Source of the DNA: Balneola sp. EhC07
GTDB lineage: Bacteria; Bacteroidota; Rhodothermia; Balneolales; Balneolaceae
DNA length: 64,000 nucleotides
Direction of reading: 5' to 3'
NCBI RefSeq assembly: GCF_001650905.1
Contig: NZ_LXYG01000015.1
Span: 101,615-165,614 of the forward strand
Shown: piece after piece, positions 9,901 through 18,676 of the stretch
How positions within the stretch are numbered: the first letter of the stretch is position 1
Layout: each line of letters opens with the position of its first letter
Notes under the pieces: generated by a model
The model's database searches: none
What the model was told of the DNA's origin: nothing
The model's input: the letters and a program-made list of their open reading frames with translations, nothing else
Translations under genes and position numbers: made by a program

Positions 9901-10028
9901 CTTTGATGGGAGGGATGGTAACAAGCACGCTTTTAACTCTGTATTTAATTCCAATGGTTTTTAAATGGATTGAAGGGAGGAAGAGAATTAAGAATGGTTC
10001 AATTAAGAATGTGTCAATTAAGAATTAA
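6954..10028 (+). CDS. RND efflux transporter permease (AcrB/CzcA superfamily)
   Basis: A 1024-residue inner-membrane proton-driven exporter of normal family length. TM1 is near residues 8-28. The large periplasmic loop follows, and then TM4 with the proton-relay aspartate in LGIGLLLDNSIVVLEN (about residue 400). The second half has a matching periplasmic loop and TM10 with GILILTGIAVNDSILKVDF. No ATG is available: a stop lies at 6942, and the best start is TTG at 6954, giving M-LLRKPIAS as in other RND N-termini. The last 14 codons (RIKNGSIKNVSIKN) are encoded by a minisatellite that continues past the stop. The substrate cannot be read from sequence. The adaptor gene is 206 bases downstream. 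Confidence 0.93.
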   Translation: MLLRKPIASIILVLAVLIFGGITLSRLSIELLPNVNPPTLLISTEYKGAPAADVEYRINERLEGTLGSVRGVQETRSLSRQGQSLIFLTFKWGTDMDLAFLNVREKLDQARPLLPQNAERPQLVYSSASDEPIATIAVTLKDAENQSFGNRLATKRWAEQVFTRRLEQQDGIAQALLVGEVEPEVQINYDPKLLDRYGLTLTQVQQIISNANVFSSTGELRDGWYRYAIKIQSRIETIEDIESIPVISLANGRVLTLSEIADVEIREADPSSFALLDNQEVLNVLVKKEYGANTVTVFETLQNAVNEIKTQNPEFDIQIIREDATYIENSISNLLQTLIIGGILAFIVLFLFLDDIRSPFTIGISIPVSIFLTFVIMYLFDIQLNIISLSGLTLGIGLLLDNSIVVLENINRYKKQGLDKYEAASKGTKEIALAVTASTFTTISVFLPLIFLGGFEGAFFRDLAATLSISLLSSLLIALVILPVFVVQFSGKGTSGFLSRISYGLDTVIQKYERSLAKAINKPLLPILFTLVVSVIAGFAFLNIQKNALPEGEPERVEYLVTLPGNTSLRSSKDASKTITDFIKRETDSVQILSVGGYTDNTSLSSIQDEGLNKFKITVPVQNWQEAYRVEDLFSSLQKTYQTWSFSKQGDSRIGGSSSSVEAPVQFSVVGIDRNFSKRIGLALEDYMSKGFKEVSLSEKFPQTVEAYQLQLKNDRLLFYEISERDVIAYLESLTRGMYVTDWNRQDEQIAIRLLGEGENLTDPQEIKLNIKNKVIPLSEIAIINVVDEAEQIERLEQSAILTYNSDFTFVDWWWNSDEIQEQVNDFMQRTGHEIKIGGTALQLINLLKELGLLLSISVLLIYLILAIQYENLKYPFIIILAIPFAWIGSVFALYLGGVSLNALSFMGILILTGIAVNDSILKVDFMRRYYEETGNLEEAVREAGKNRFRPVVMTSLTTILGLIPMLIPFGDGYVLRQSLAIALMGGMVTSTLLTLYLIPMVFKWIEGRKRIKNGSIKNVSIKN

Positions 10029-10112
10029 GAATGTGTCAATTAAGAATTAAGAATGTGTCAATTAAGAATTAAGAATGTATCAATTAAGAATGTATCAATT
10101 AAGATTGGTTCA
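9984..10112 (+). repeat. AT-rich minisatellite of 15- and 22-nt units
   Basis: The unit aattaagaatgtgtc (15 nt), often extended by another aattaag (22 nt), is repeated about seven to eight times with small changes (gtgtc, gtatc, ggttc). It begins inside the 3' end of the RND gene and runs about 85 bases past its stop codon. The same aattaagaatt..aatg words recur near 23490-23560. Confidence 0.9.
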
Positions 10113-10234
10113 ATCAGGAATTTGTTAGTTATGAATGAATTTAAACCATGAGATCTTTTCAGGGTCGATGGAATTAAATCAAATTTTAGCAGTAAACCGG
10201 AAAGGGTTTTAACCCGCATTGTAAAGGATACGAA

Positions 10235-11296
10235 ATGGAAAAAATATTCAGAGCATCATTTTTAATAATATTCCTTGGAGGACTATTGATCTCCTGTAAA
10301 GGGAAAAAAGAAAAAGTGGAAACTCCGGATCTGGACAGCATCGAGATTCTCCCGGAAGTGGTGTTTACCGTTGTTGACGATGAGCCACTTCGCTATTATA
10401 TCGAAAGCAGAGGAGTTGTAGAGCCCGACAAAAAAATATTGATCACTCCTCGTATCGGCGGTTTTGTGGAAACTCATAATGTTACAGACGGTAAGTGGCT
10501 GGAAAAAGGTGACATCATTCTTCAGTTTGATAAAGAAGAATGGGAATTCAGAAAGAATGATGCCTACAATAAATATCTAAAAGCGAAAAATGAGTACGAA
10601 ACAGAACTCAGACTAAGGGGAGAACTCAATCAGGATACCACTCAGAACTCTTTGATGAAGATAAACACGGGATTATCTGAAGCAGAACTGAATTACGACA
10701 GAGCTAAACTCGATCTTAGTTACACAACTATTAAGGCTCCGTTTTCAGGATATATTTCAACCAAAGAAGTTGTAACAAACGGGGCATATGTAGGAGCAGG
10801 TAAGGAATTGGGAAGTTTTGTTAATACCAATACCGTAAAGATCCGCTTCGATGTACTTGAAAAAGAAATCGTTGATCTGAAACCCGGAATGGAAGTAGAA
10901 CTGGAAGGGCCTGCTCAGGAAAAATACACTGGAAAGATCACAGCCATTTCTCCTGAGATCGATCAGGAATCAAAAACGGGACAGGCAATCGTTGAAGTTG
11001 ATAATCCTGATGGCTCACTTAAAACAGGAATGACGATCGAAGGAAGAATTTTTGTACGAAGTGCTACATCCAAAGTGAGAATGCCGAGAGAAAGTTTGCT
11101 GGCCAGAGATGGCAGAACGCTCGTGTTTAAGCTGAACAAAGGCGAAGTGGAATGGATCTATGTAACTCCGGAAGAAATGAATACGGAATGGGTGCTTATC
11201 GATCATGAAGAGATAAACCCGGGCGACACTCTGGCTGTCGACAAACATTTTAGTATCAGCCACCAACAGAAGGTAATTCCATTAATGGATAACTAA
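10235..11296 (+). CDS. RND efflux periplasmic adaptor (membrane fusion protein), lipoprotein
   Basis: A 353-residue adaptor. The signal peptide ends in a lipobox LLISC (Cys21), which anchors it to a membrane. The biotinyl-lipoyl-like hairpin halves surround an alpha-hairpin: VVEPDKKILITPRIGGFVE (about 67-85) and the return half LDLSYTTIKAPFSGYIS (about 164-180). These are followed by beta-barrel and membrane-proximal domains (EIVDLKPGMEVELEG, GMTIEGRI). It should connect an inner-membrane RND pump with an outer-membrane channel. The stop codon is four bases before the ATG of the second RND gene, so they are surely co-transcribed. No TolC-type channel gene is present nearby. Confidence 0.93.
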   Translation: MEKIFRASFLIIFLGGLLISCKGKKEKVETPDLDSIEILPEVVFTVVDDEPLRYYIESRGVVEPDKKILITPRIGGFVETHNVTDGKWLEKGDIILQFDKEEWEFRKNDAYNKYLKAKNEYETELRLRGELNQDTTQNSLMKINTGLSEAELNYDRAKLDLSYTTIKAPFSGYISTKEVVTNGAYVGAGKELGSFVNTNTVKIRFDVLEKEIVDLKPGMEVELEGPAQEKYTGKITAISPEIDQESKTGQAIVEVDNPDGSLKTGMTIEGRIFVRSATSKVRMPRESLLARDGRTLVFKLNKGEVEWIYVTPEEMNTEWVLIDHEEINPGDTLAVDKHFSISHQQKVIPLMDN

Positions 11297-11300
11297 TGTG

Positions 11301-14300
11301 ATGAGAGAATTGCTGCGACGTAAATATCTGATCTCATTCTTTTATTTGATCGTTTGTATCGTCGGGCTTTCTACGTGGATGATCATTCCTGTTGAGAATG
11401 CACCGGAACTTAATCTCCCAAGAATTACGGTGTTTTACAGCTGGGGAAATACAGCCCCGGAAATTGTTGAGCAGGAGATCACTCGTAAAGTTGAAAGCGT
11501 TTCTAATAATTTGAGGGATGTTAAAGAGATCCGGTCTTTAACACAGTCAGGAAGATCCAGAGTCACAATCGAATTTAACAAGAATGCTCCGGTTGAATTC
11601 CGATCGCTGGAATTGCGCGAACAATTAGTCTCCATTGAACAAGCATTACCTCCGAGCGTTTCTCCTGCTCAAATCACCAGAAGTGTACCGGAAGAGCTGG
11701 AAGATCAACAAACGTTTATTGTATATACACTCAGTGGGGATATGGACGGCAAAGCATTGCTGGAATATGCCCGGCAGTCTATAAAAACAAAGTTGCTGGG
11801 TATTGAAGGTATTTCAGAGGTTGTTCTTGAAGGAGTAGACGATCCGGCTTTGATCATTGAATATGACCGGCAGGCACTTGAAAAATACAACTTGGTCGCA
11901 TCTGTAATTTCAAATGAAATAAGAGAGAAGCTTAGTTGGAGAACTTCAGGATATATTGATTCCGGAAGTTCACGCTTTGGTTTAGTGTTGCCTCCTGATT
12001 TCCGAAATGCAACAGAAATCTCAAATTTGAAGCTTTCTCTTCCGGGGAGCATTCGTCAGTTAAGACTTAGCGACATAGCTACCGTTTATGTAAGCGATTA
12101 TCCCTCGAAAAGCATCAGAAGAGTAAATGGAAGTACAGCTCTCACTATTCGCTTGAATAAAGAACCGGGCGCTGATGCGATGGGTTTAGCAGAATTAGTG
12201 CTGGCAGAGATGGAAGAAATAGAACGTGTTCTTCCGGATGGAATGGAACTGAGATTACAAGTTGATTCTACCGAAGAGTTACGCGAACAATTCGATCAGT
12301 TGTCAAATCAGGCAATTTTCAGTGCGTTATTGGTATTTCTGGTGGTGCTTCTTTTTATAAGAAAGATCCGTGCTCCGATTGTAATAGTCGGAAGCGTGTT
12401 CTTTTCCATTCTTATGAGCATAATTGCTTTGTACCTATTTGATTATACACTGAATGTGATCACTCTGGCAGGGTTAACTATTGCTTTGGGAATGCTAATT
12501 GACAATGCTGTAGTCGTTTTTGAACAGGTTAACCCGGGATTACCAAAAGATCGCCTGGATAGAGTGGAGCATGTGAAGAAAGAGTTGCCCGGATCATTTG
12601 TTCCGGTATTGGGCAGTACGCTAACCACAGTCGGAATTTTTGTTCCGCTTCTATTTGCTATGGAGGAATTGAGACTGTTTCTGGTACCATTAGCGGTCGC
12701 TCTTACTATTACTTTATTATGCTCTGTGATCATTGCATTTACCTGGATTCCTTATGCACTGATATGGTTAACACCTGTTTCAAAAAAAGAGAAAACGAAG
12801 GTCAAAAAGAAATCCATCAGCAGTCGCTTAAAGCATATAGCGCTTCGGACTCTGATCTTCAGAAGCAGACTGAGATGGATTTTACCGGTTTTACTAATTG
12901 CTGTAATAGGAAATCCACTTTTTGTAATAGAAACTCCGGATGATTGGGAGGATACCTCATGGCCGGAATTGACCCAGATCTATTTTGATAATCGGGATGA
13001 TATTGATCCGCTGATTGGTGGATTAACATATAAATTTGCTAAAGAAACCTATTTTGGAAGTCCATGGAGGCGTGATACAGAGGAAAAGATATCGGTGTAT
13101 ATCCGTAGTCCCCAAGGAACTCCATTGAGCGAAATTGATAAGATCGTAAAGAATTACGAAGCGATCGCTAAGCCATATACCAATGCATTTTCCTATTACG
13201 AGGCACAACTTTCTGAAGATTTTGGAGCCTATCTTACTTTTTCGGTGGAAAATGAGTATTTGAGTGAAGTAGATCCATACTATTTTTTATTTGAAGCCAT
13301 TTACCTCTCGGCTCAAACCGGGAATTTTGCCACATCTGTATCCGGATTGGCGCAGAATCACAGTACAGGCTTCGGAGGAGGTTCATCATCCCAAAGAATT
13401 ACGCTTACAGGATATGCTTATAACGAACTATATGATTTGGCACGCGAAATTCAACGCAGGCTCGAAAAAAACCGACGGGTCAGAGAAGTAGATATAAACA
13501 ACAGTTCTTATTACAGCAGAGATGATTTCTATCAGTATAATCTGGAACTCAATGATAAAAAATTGCTTGCAAGCGGACTCGACAGACGAACAATGTTGAG
13601 TGCTTTAGCAATGGATATTAACCGAGAGAACTCTTTGGGAAAGGTAGAATTTGAAGATCAGGAAATGTATTTGATCAGCCGAACCGAGAACGATCGTTTA
13701 TATGAAGAGGATCTGATGGAAAGAATGCGGAAGAGTAAGGATCTGAGCTTTGATCTGGAGGCTTTTGGAACCATCACCAAAGAAAGAGCGCTCACTGAAA
13801 TTCGCAGAGCGAATCAGTCCTATGAGCGGGTGATTACATTTAACTTCTTAGGCAATTATCGAATGGCTCAGAACTTTACGGAAACAATGCTCGAAGAAGT
13901 TCCGGTTCCTGTTGGAGCTAAAATAAAGTATGGTTTTTCAGGATTCAGCTTTAACGATGACGAACAAACAAAGAATCTTTGGCTGATTGCTATGCTAAGT
14001 ATTCTAAGTGTGTGGATGATCATATCTGCATTATTGGAAAGCTGGTCCGGATCATTGTTTGTTATACTAACCATTCCATTCAGCGCTGTTGGAATTATGT
14101 TGGGAACACTTGCTAACGATTTAAGTTTTGATCGCGGAGCAATAGCAGGAGCTTTGTTGTGTGTGGGTGTAGTCGTTAACAATGCAATACTGTTAATTCA
14201 TCAAAGGAAAACGGAAAGCGAAAGAGGAATAGGAGGAGTGAGAGCCTGGTACAAAGTATTCCGGCAAAAGCTAAGACCTGTTTTGATCACAACCACAACA

Positions 14301-14453
14301 ACGGTAATGGGATTGCTGCCCATGGTTATTTTCGGAACCGATGAATTCTGGGAAAACTTAGCAATTGTGGTGATCTGGGGACTGTTATTCAGTACAACAT
14401 TATTATTTCTATTCTCGGGATTATGGGATAGAAAATTGATTCGTGATAAGTAG
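11301..14453 (+). CDS. RND efflux transporter permease, second copy
   Basis: A 1050-residue RND permease. TM1 is at residues 8-27 (YLISFFYLIVCIVGLSTWMI), with the proton-relay motif IALGMLIDNAVVVFEQVN near residue 400 and VGVVVNNAILLIHQRK near residue 965. A GTG at 11298 is in frame, but ATG at 11301 is the better start. It is clearly different in sequence from the permease at 6954, so this is not a recent duplication. Two different permeases with one adaptor may form a heteromeric pump, as MdtB/MdtC do in Escherichia coli, or two pumps sharing an adaptor (inference). Confidence 0.93.
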   Translation: MRELLRRKYLISFFYLIVCIVGLSTWMIIPVENAPELNLPRITVFYSWGNTAPEIVEQEITRKVESVSNNLRDVKEIRSLTQSGRSRVTIEFNKNAPVEFRSLELREQLVSIEQALPPSVSPAQITRSVPEELEDQQTFIVYTLSGDMDGKALLEYARQSIKTKLLGIEGISEVVLEGVDDPALIIEYDRQALEKYNLVASVISNEIREKLSWRTSGYIDSGSSRFGLVLPPDFRNATEISNLKLSLPGSIRQLRLSDIATVYVSDYPSKSIRRVNGSTALTIRLNKEPGADAMGLAELVLAEMEEIERVLPDGMELRLQVDSTEELREQFDQLSNQAIFSALLVFLVVLLFIRKIRAPIVIVGSVFFSILMSIIALYLFDYTLNVITLAGLTIALGMLIDNAVVVFEQVNPGLPKDRLDRVEHVKKELPGSFVPVLGSTLTTVGIFVPLLFAMEELRLFLVPLAVALTITLLCSVIIAFTWIPYALIWLTPVSKKEKTKVKKKSISSRLKHIALRTLIFRSRLRWILPVLLIAVIGNPLFVIETPDDWEDTSWPELTQIYFDNRDDIDPLIGGLTYKFAKETYFGSPWRRDTEEKISVYIRSPQGTPLSEIDKIVKNYEAIAKPYTNAFSYYEAQLSEDFGAYLTFSVENEYLSEVDPYYFLFEAIYLSAQTGNFATSVSGLAQNHSTGFGGGSSSQRITLTGYAYNELYDLAREIQRRLEKNRRVREVDINNSSYYSRDDFYQYNLELNDKKLLASGLDRRTMLSALAMDINRENSLGKVEFEDQEMYLISRTENDRLYEEDLMERMRKSKDLSFDLEAFGTITKERALTEIRRANQSYERVITFNFLGNYRMAQNFTETMLEEVPVPVGAKIKYGFSGFSFNDDEQTKNLWLIAMLSILSVWMIISALLESWSGSLFVILTIPFSAVGIMLGTLANDLSFDRGAIAGALLCVGVVVNNAILLIHQRKTESERGIGGVRAWYKVFRQKLRPVLITTTTTVMGLLPMVIFGTDEFWENLAIVVIWGLLFSTTLLFLFSGLWDRKLIRDK

Positions 14454-14474
14454 GAGCAGAGCTTCGGGTGGTAT

Positions 14475-14711
14475 GGAACGAGGAAAGTCATTCGATTGGG
14501 ACTATTCAATTTCTAAAAATACGGGTCATCCTGAACTTGTTTCAGGATCTTTGTGAAGCCTAGATTCCATTAATTAGATCAAGCTCAGCGGTGATATATA
14601 TGTAGCTTTAAACTAGTAGAGCCTTCAGGCTCGGCGGTATGCACCTGAAGCAGCTAAGACGAATGGAAGCAGAGCTTCCCGGGGCATTCCGCACCTGAGG
14701 TACGGGACGAG
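14475..14711 (+). repeat. Second long copy of the dispersed repeat
   Basis: This matches 2617-2876 over nearly its full length: ggaacgagg, the gggtcatcctgaac/ttcaggat palindrome, gtgaagcctagattccatta, tttaaactagtagagccttca and cattccgcac..gaggtacgggacgag. It is about 20 bases shorter, through a deletion in the middle. It lies between the second RND gene and the convergent minus-strand membrane protein gene, and so closes the block opened by the 2617 copy. The gap 14454-14725 holds nothing else. Confidence 0.85.
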
Positions 14712-14725
14712 ATACCATCAAAAAC

Positions 14726-16129
14726 CTAAACCGAGACGGCTAATTTCAAAATATCCCACCATTCATTAAACACAACCAGCAGTACAACAAGGGCACCACT
14801 TACCAGAGTATGTAGTCCAATGGTTTTGAAAAGGTAAGAATTGCGGTGCATTCCCAGTCTTTTGGAGGCATCAAAAGCAGTGATATTAAAACTTGAGAAC
14901 CAGATAAGCAGATAACTCAAAGCCAGAAAAGAAATTAAAGTAGTATTCCAATCTCCAAAATAGCCGGTTACAATTGCGGTTACTATAATGAAATCAAGAT
15001 GGAATATGGAGGTAAACAAATTCAATCCCTGATTAAAATGTGTCATTTCTTTATTCGGGACATACAACCAGATCAGCGCAATGAGCTCTACAATCAGAAC
15101 CAAAACAGAGCTTAGTACAAACAATGAGAAATAGTTTTTTCCCATTATAGCTATATAAGGAATGTAGTAATACAAAGCTTCTAAGCCGGTATCACTTATA
15201 AATATCTTAGAGAGTATATAAACTACCAAGCCACCAAAAATGGCATGTTGAAATAAAAGAAATACTGCACTTGCAGATGAACGCTCTCTGTAGCTCATAA
15301 TATCATCCACATAAAAGCGATGCGCTGTGAAATAACGAGGAATAGTTTCCAGATATGTAGGATTGGTAGCGACGTTTACTGCAAGACTAATCCAAAGCAA
15401 AACCAGAACCAACACTGACCAATGAATAAGAGGAGTTTGGTCGGGGATGTCAGGCACTGCGATAGTAGTCGGATCCATTCCGGAAGTGCCTTCAAAAGTA
15501 CTTTTTAGATCGGTATTCTGAGCTAATACAGATTTGTACCACTCACTATCTAATAACAGAATCAGTTCTGAATTAATAAGCTGTTCTTTTAAACGGGAAA
15601 GACTTTCTGCGTATGAATTGGATGTTTCAACAACACTGAAGAGTGGTTGTGAGTGAATATTTACAGAATAAACCTTATTACCAGTTATTTCAAAAAAGTC
15701 TTCTGTATTTAAATATGTATGTGAACCTAAATATGCTTGAGAAATATTGCTGTGAGTAAAAGCTACGATCCCATTAAAAGCGGAAGAAGAATCGTAATAA
15801 GCCTTGGCATCGTTTACAGATTTCAGATACTGATCAGAATTGTTAATAAATTCATTTTCAGTTATAAATTTGTGATCCAATTTTACAAAGAAAGAGATTC
15901 CTGCGCTGTCTAATGAAGCTATTTCATCTGCAGTTAACGGATGGCTGACAAACAGATATGAGACATTGTGATTGCTGAAGAAATCCAGCTCCCTATTAAA
16001 AGCTTCTGAATCAGCAGGCTTTTCCCAATCTACAGCTACCTTTTTTTGAGCATAGCTTAAGGAATGACCGAACATCAAAAAGAATACAAAAAGCACCCAC
16101 CGCAAAAGATATGTTCTGCGGGTTTTCAC
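14726..16129 (-). CDS. Unrecognised polytopic membrane protein with exported N-terminal domain
   Basis: A 467-residue protein that I do not recognise. A signal sequence at 1-27 ends SLSYAQ. Residues 28-230 form a soluble, presumably periplasmic domain (AVDWEKPADSEAFNRELDFF...), and the rest holds about six or seven membrane segments (near 235-255, 288-312, 325-358, 372-393, 397-417 and 435-455). The start is GTG at 16129, immediately after the miaB stop codon (TAA then GTG), so translation is probably coupled to miaB. It ends the minus-strand run pgsA-pgpA-pyrE-miaB. The N-domain-plus-TM layout resembles Bacteroidota DUF-type envelope proteins, but no family can be named with confidence. Confidence 0.75.
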   Translation of the reverse strand: MKTRRTYLLRWVLFVFFLMFGHSLSYAQKKVAVDWEKPADSEAFNRELDFFSNHNVSYLFVSHPLTADEIASLDSAGISFFVKLDHKFITENEFINNSDQYLKSVNDAKAYYDSSSAFNGIVAFTHSNISQAYLGSHTYLNTEDFFEITGNKVYSVNIHSQPLFSVVETSNSYAESLSRLKEQLINSELILLLDSEWYKSVLAQNTDLKSTFEGTSGMDPTTIAVPDIPDQTPLIHWSVLVLVLLWISLAVNVATNPTYLETIPRYFTAHRFYVDDIMSYRERSSASAVFLLFQHAIFGGLVVYILSKIFISDTGLEALYYYIPYIAIMGKNYFSLFVLSSVLVLIVELIALIWLYVPNKEMTHFNQGLNLFTSIFHLDFIIVTAIVTGYFGDWNTTLISFLALSYLLIWFSSFNITAFDASKRLGMHRNSYLFKTIGLHTLVSGALVVLLVVFNEWWDILKLAVSV

Positions 16130-17488
16130 TTATGCTTCTACAGCTACTCCGAAAAATTCAGAAATACTGCTTTTTTTGATCGGTTTAGCAAGAAGGGTAG
16201 CAGATGTACAATCTGTAATCTCAACTTCTACATAATCGCCAGACTCAAAATCTCTTCGGTCAAATACACAGATCTTATTTGTATCGGTACGACCGCTCAT
16301 TTGTTCTTCAGATTTCTTACTGGTTCCTTCTACAAGCACTAGATGGCGTTCTCCGATCTCATTCTTGTTTCGTTCACCCTGAATATTCATTTGCTGAGTA
16401 ATGATCTCGGATAGACGTCTCTTTTTAACTTCTTCAGGTACGTCATCTTCAAATTTACGATGAGCTAATGTTCGTTCTCGTTCAGAATATGCGAACATAT
16501 ATGCCAGGTCATAGCCAACTTCTTTCATCAAGCTTAGTGTTTGCTGATGTTCTTCTTCAGTTTCGTGGCAGAAACCTGCAATGATATCGGTAGAGAAAGA
16601 AACTCCCGGGATAATGGCTCTCATCTGATCGATCAGTTCCAAATATTGCTCACGGGTGTAAGGGCGACGCATTCTTTCCAGCATAGAATCACTTCCAGCT
16701 TGTGCCGGAATGTGAATATAGTTGCATAAATTTGGCTGCTCAGCTATGATATGAAGTAATTCGATTGGGAAGTCCTTTGGATGCGGAGAGGAGAATCTGA
16801 AGCGAATTTCAGGATTAACCTGACTACAAGCCAACATCAGTTTAGCAAAAGAGTTCTCACCATCTTTGTAGGAATTTACGTTCTGTCCAAGCAGAGTGAT
16901 TTCTTTAATTCCTTCTTCACTTAACTGACGAACTTCTCTTAAAATACTTTCCATCGGTCGGCTTCTTTCGCGACCACGTGTAAACGGAACCACACAAAAA
17001 GAACACATATTGTCGCAACCACGCATAATCGAAACAAATGCAGAAACGCCGTTACCGACAGTTCTTACCGGAGTGATATCAGCATAGGTCTCTTCAAGAG
17101 AAAGCAATACATTTACTGCTTTTCTGCCGTCGTCCACTTCTTCTAACAGGCGGGGGATGTCGCGATAAGCATCAGGGCCAACTACGATATCAACCAAGTG
17201 CTCCTGTTCCAGAATTCTGTCTTTAATACGCTCAGCCATACAGCCAAGTACACCAACGGTAAGTTCTTTATTCGATTTTTTGATCTTCCGAAGCTCTTTT
17301 AACCGGTTCCACACCTTGGTTTCAGCATTCTCACGGATAGAGCAGGTGTTAACCAATACAACATCGGCGCTTTCCGGATTTTCGGCCAACTGCATTCCGT
17401 CTTCGATCAGAATTGAATTTACCACCTCCGAATCTGCGAAATTCATCTGGCAGCCGTAGGTTTCAATAAAAAATTTCTTGTTACTCAC
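16130..17488 (-). CDS. miaB: tRNA-2-methylthio-N6-dimethylallyladenosine synthase MiaB
   Basis: A 452-residue radical-SAM methylthiotransferase that adds the 2-methylthio group to i6A37 in tRNAs reading UNN codons. The N-terminal UPF0004 domain carries the auxiliary-cluster cysteines Cys13, Cys49 and Cys83. The radical-SAM motif CxxxCxxC is Cys158/162/165 in [25 protein letters not shown] domain occupies about residues 380-440. Length and all six cysteines fit an active enzyme. It lies 26 bases downstream of pyrE and directly upstream of the coupled membrane protein gene. Confidence 0.97.
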   Translation of the reverse strand: MSNKKFFIETYGCQMNFADSEVVNSILIEDGMQLAENPESADVVLVNTCSIRENAETKVWNRLKELRKIKKSNKELTVGVLGCMAERIKDRILEQEHLVDIVVGPDAYRDIPRLLEEVDDGRKAVNVLLSLEETYADITPVRTVGNGVSAFVSIMRGCDNMCSFCVVPFTRGRERSRPMESILREVRQLSEEGIKEITLLGQNVNSYKDGENSFAKLMLACSQVNPEIRFRFSSPHPKDFPIELLHIIAEQPNLCNYIHIPAQAGSDSMLERMRRPYTREQYLELIDQMRAIIPGVSFSTDIIAGFCHETEEEHQQTLSLMKEVGYDLAYMFAYSERERTLAHRKFEDDVPEEVKKRRLSEIITQQMNIQGERNKNEIGERHLVLVEGTSKKSEEQMSGRTDTNKICVFDRRDFESGDYVEVEITDCTSATLLAKPIKKSSISEFFGVAVEA

Positions 17489-17514
17489 TGTACTTCTCTT
17501 TTCAAACTAAAATT

Positions 17515-18156
17515 CTATTTTGGCCAAGTGTCCGGGTTGTCTCTCCAGCTGGAAAGCAGATCCAGATCATCGCCTGTAACGATACCTTTTTCAATAGCTA
17601 CATTGATCAGTGTTTTATAATCGGTAAGGCTGTACACAGGAACGTTCACTTTTTGGAAACGTTCATCTGCTTTTGCAAATCCATAGGTGAATATAGATAA
17701 CACTGCTTCAACATTAGCTCCAACAAACTGAAGCGCTTCAAGCACAGAGATTGCCGAGCCACCGGTTGAGATCAGGTCTTCGAGAACGATAGTGCTTTGT
17801 CCTTTATCCACACCACCTTCAATTTGATTTCCCATTCCATGAGCTTTCGCTTTAGCGCGAACGTAAGCCATTGGTTTATCCAAAGCTTCCGAAACCCATG
17901 CGGCATGAGGTATACCGGCAGTTGCTGTTCCGGTGATGACATCCACATTTGGAAATTTTTCACTGATAAAAACAGTAAACTGCTGAGCGATCTTCTTTCG
18001 TACTTCCGGATGTCTTAAAGTTAATCTGTTATCGCAATAAATTGGCGAATTCCATCCTGACGACCAGGTAAAAGGATTATTCGGTCTTAGTATAACTGCG
18101 TCAATATCTAATAAGTCTGCCGCTAGTTCGCGTGCAAATGAATCGTTAATAATCAT
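17515..18156 (-). CDS. pyrE: Orotate phosphoribosyltransferase
   Basis: A 213-residue type I phosphoribosyltransferase making OMP from orotate and PRPP in pyrimidine synthesis. The PRPP-binding signature TIVLEDLISTGGSA is at residues 122-135, and the catalytic-loop lysines lie in YVRAKAKAHGMGNQIEG (98-114). The start at 18156 gives MIINDSFARELAADLLDI, a normal N-terminus. It sits between pgpA (52-base gap) and miaB (26-base gap) on the same strand. Confidence 0.95.
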   Translation of the reverse strand: MIINDSFARELAADLLDIDAVILRPNNPFTWSSGWNSPIYCDNRLTLRHPEVRKKIAQQFTVFISEKFPNVDVITGTATAGIPHAAWVSEALDKPMAYVRAKAKAHGMGNQIEGGVDKGQSTIVLEDLISTGGSAISVLEALQFVGANVEAVLSIFTYGFAKADERFQKVNVPVYSLTDYKTLINVAIEKGIVTGDDLDLLSSWRDNPDTWPK

Positions 18157-18208
18157 AAATGTCTGTAATCTTGTTTTCTCTTCTGAAATCCCGAGAATAG
18201 GTCTTTTT

Positions 18209-18676
18209 TTACGACCAAAAGAAAATAAGGCTTTTTAGACAGATAAGCGCATATAATCCTGCAAGTAAATCATCGAGTAAAATACCGGCTCCACCGTCGT
18301 ATTTTTGTAGCTTATTGATACCTAAAGGCTTTAAAATGTCAAAAATCCGGAATAATATGAAACCAATCCCTAAAATCATTAAATCTGAATCGAGTACACC
18401 GGTCGATGAAATTGATAAAAATGTGAGCGCCTGACCAGCCCATTCGTCCATAACAAGTTTTCCGGGATCTTCACCCCATTGTTCTACACAAGCTGAAGTC
18501 ACCCATAGCGAAAGGAGAGAAGTTATTAGCACAAACAGCGGTACCAAAAAAATGTTACCGGATATCATCAGAAAGTAGATGGGAACTAATGAAAGTAAAC
18601 TGCCCCAAGTGCCGGGTGCAAAAGGAATTAATCCCGAGCCGAATCCTGACCCAATGAAAAGTTTAAGCGATCTCAT
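18209..18676 (-). CDS. pgpA: Phosphatidylglycerophosphatase A
   Basis: A 155-residue membrane phosphatase that converts phosphatidylglycerophosphate to phosphatidylglycerol. The family signature GSGLIPFAPGTWGSL is near residues 13-27, and the acidic catalytic stretch includes DPGKLVMDEWAGQ (about 70-82) and YDGGAGILLDDLLAGLYA (about 125-142), with several membrane segments. Its start codon overlaps the pgsA stop by four bases (ATGA), coupling two consecutive enzymes of the same pathway. Confidence 0.95.
   Translation of the reverse strand: MRSLKLFIGSGFGSGLIPFAPGTWGSLLSLVPIYFLMISGNIFLVPLFVLITSLLSLWVTSACVEQWGEDPGKLVMDEWAGQALTFLSISSTGVLDSDLMILGIGFILFRIFDILKPLGINKLQKYDGGAGILLDDLLAGLYALICLKSLIFFWS

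Noticed and set aside
9984-10112. CRISPR array
   Set aside because: The units are contiguous, with no unique spacers of constant length and no cas genes; it is a minisatellite.
11298-11300. GTG start for the second RND permease
   Set aside because: ATG follows immediately in frame and is the more likely initiator.
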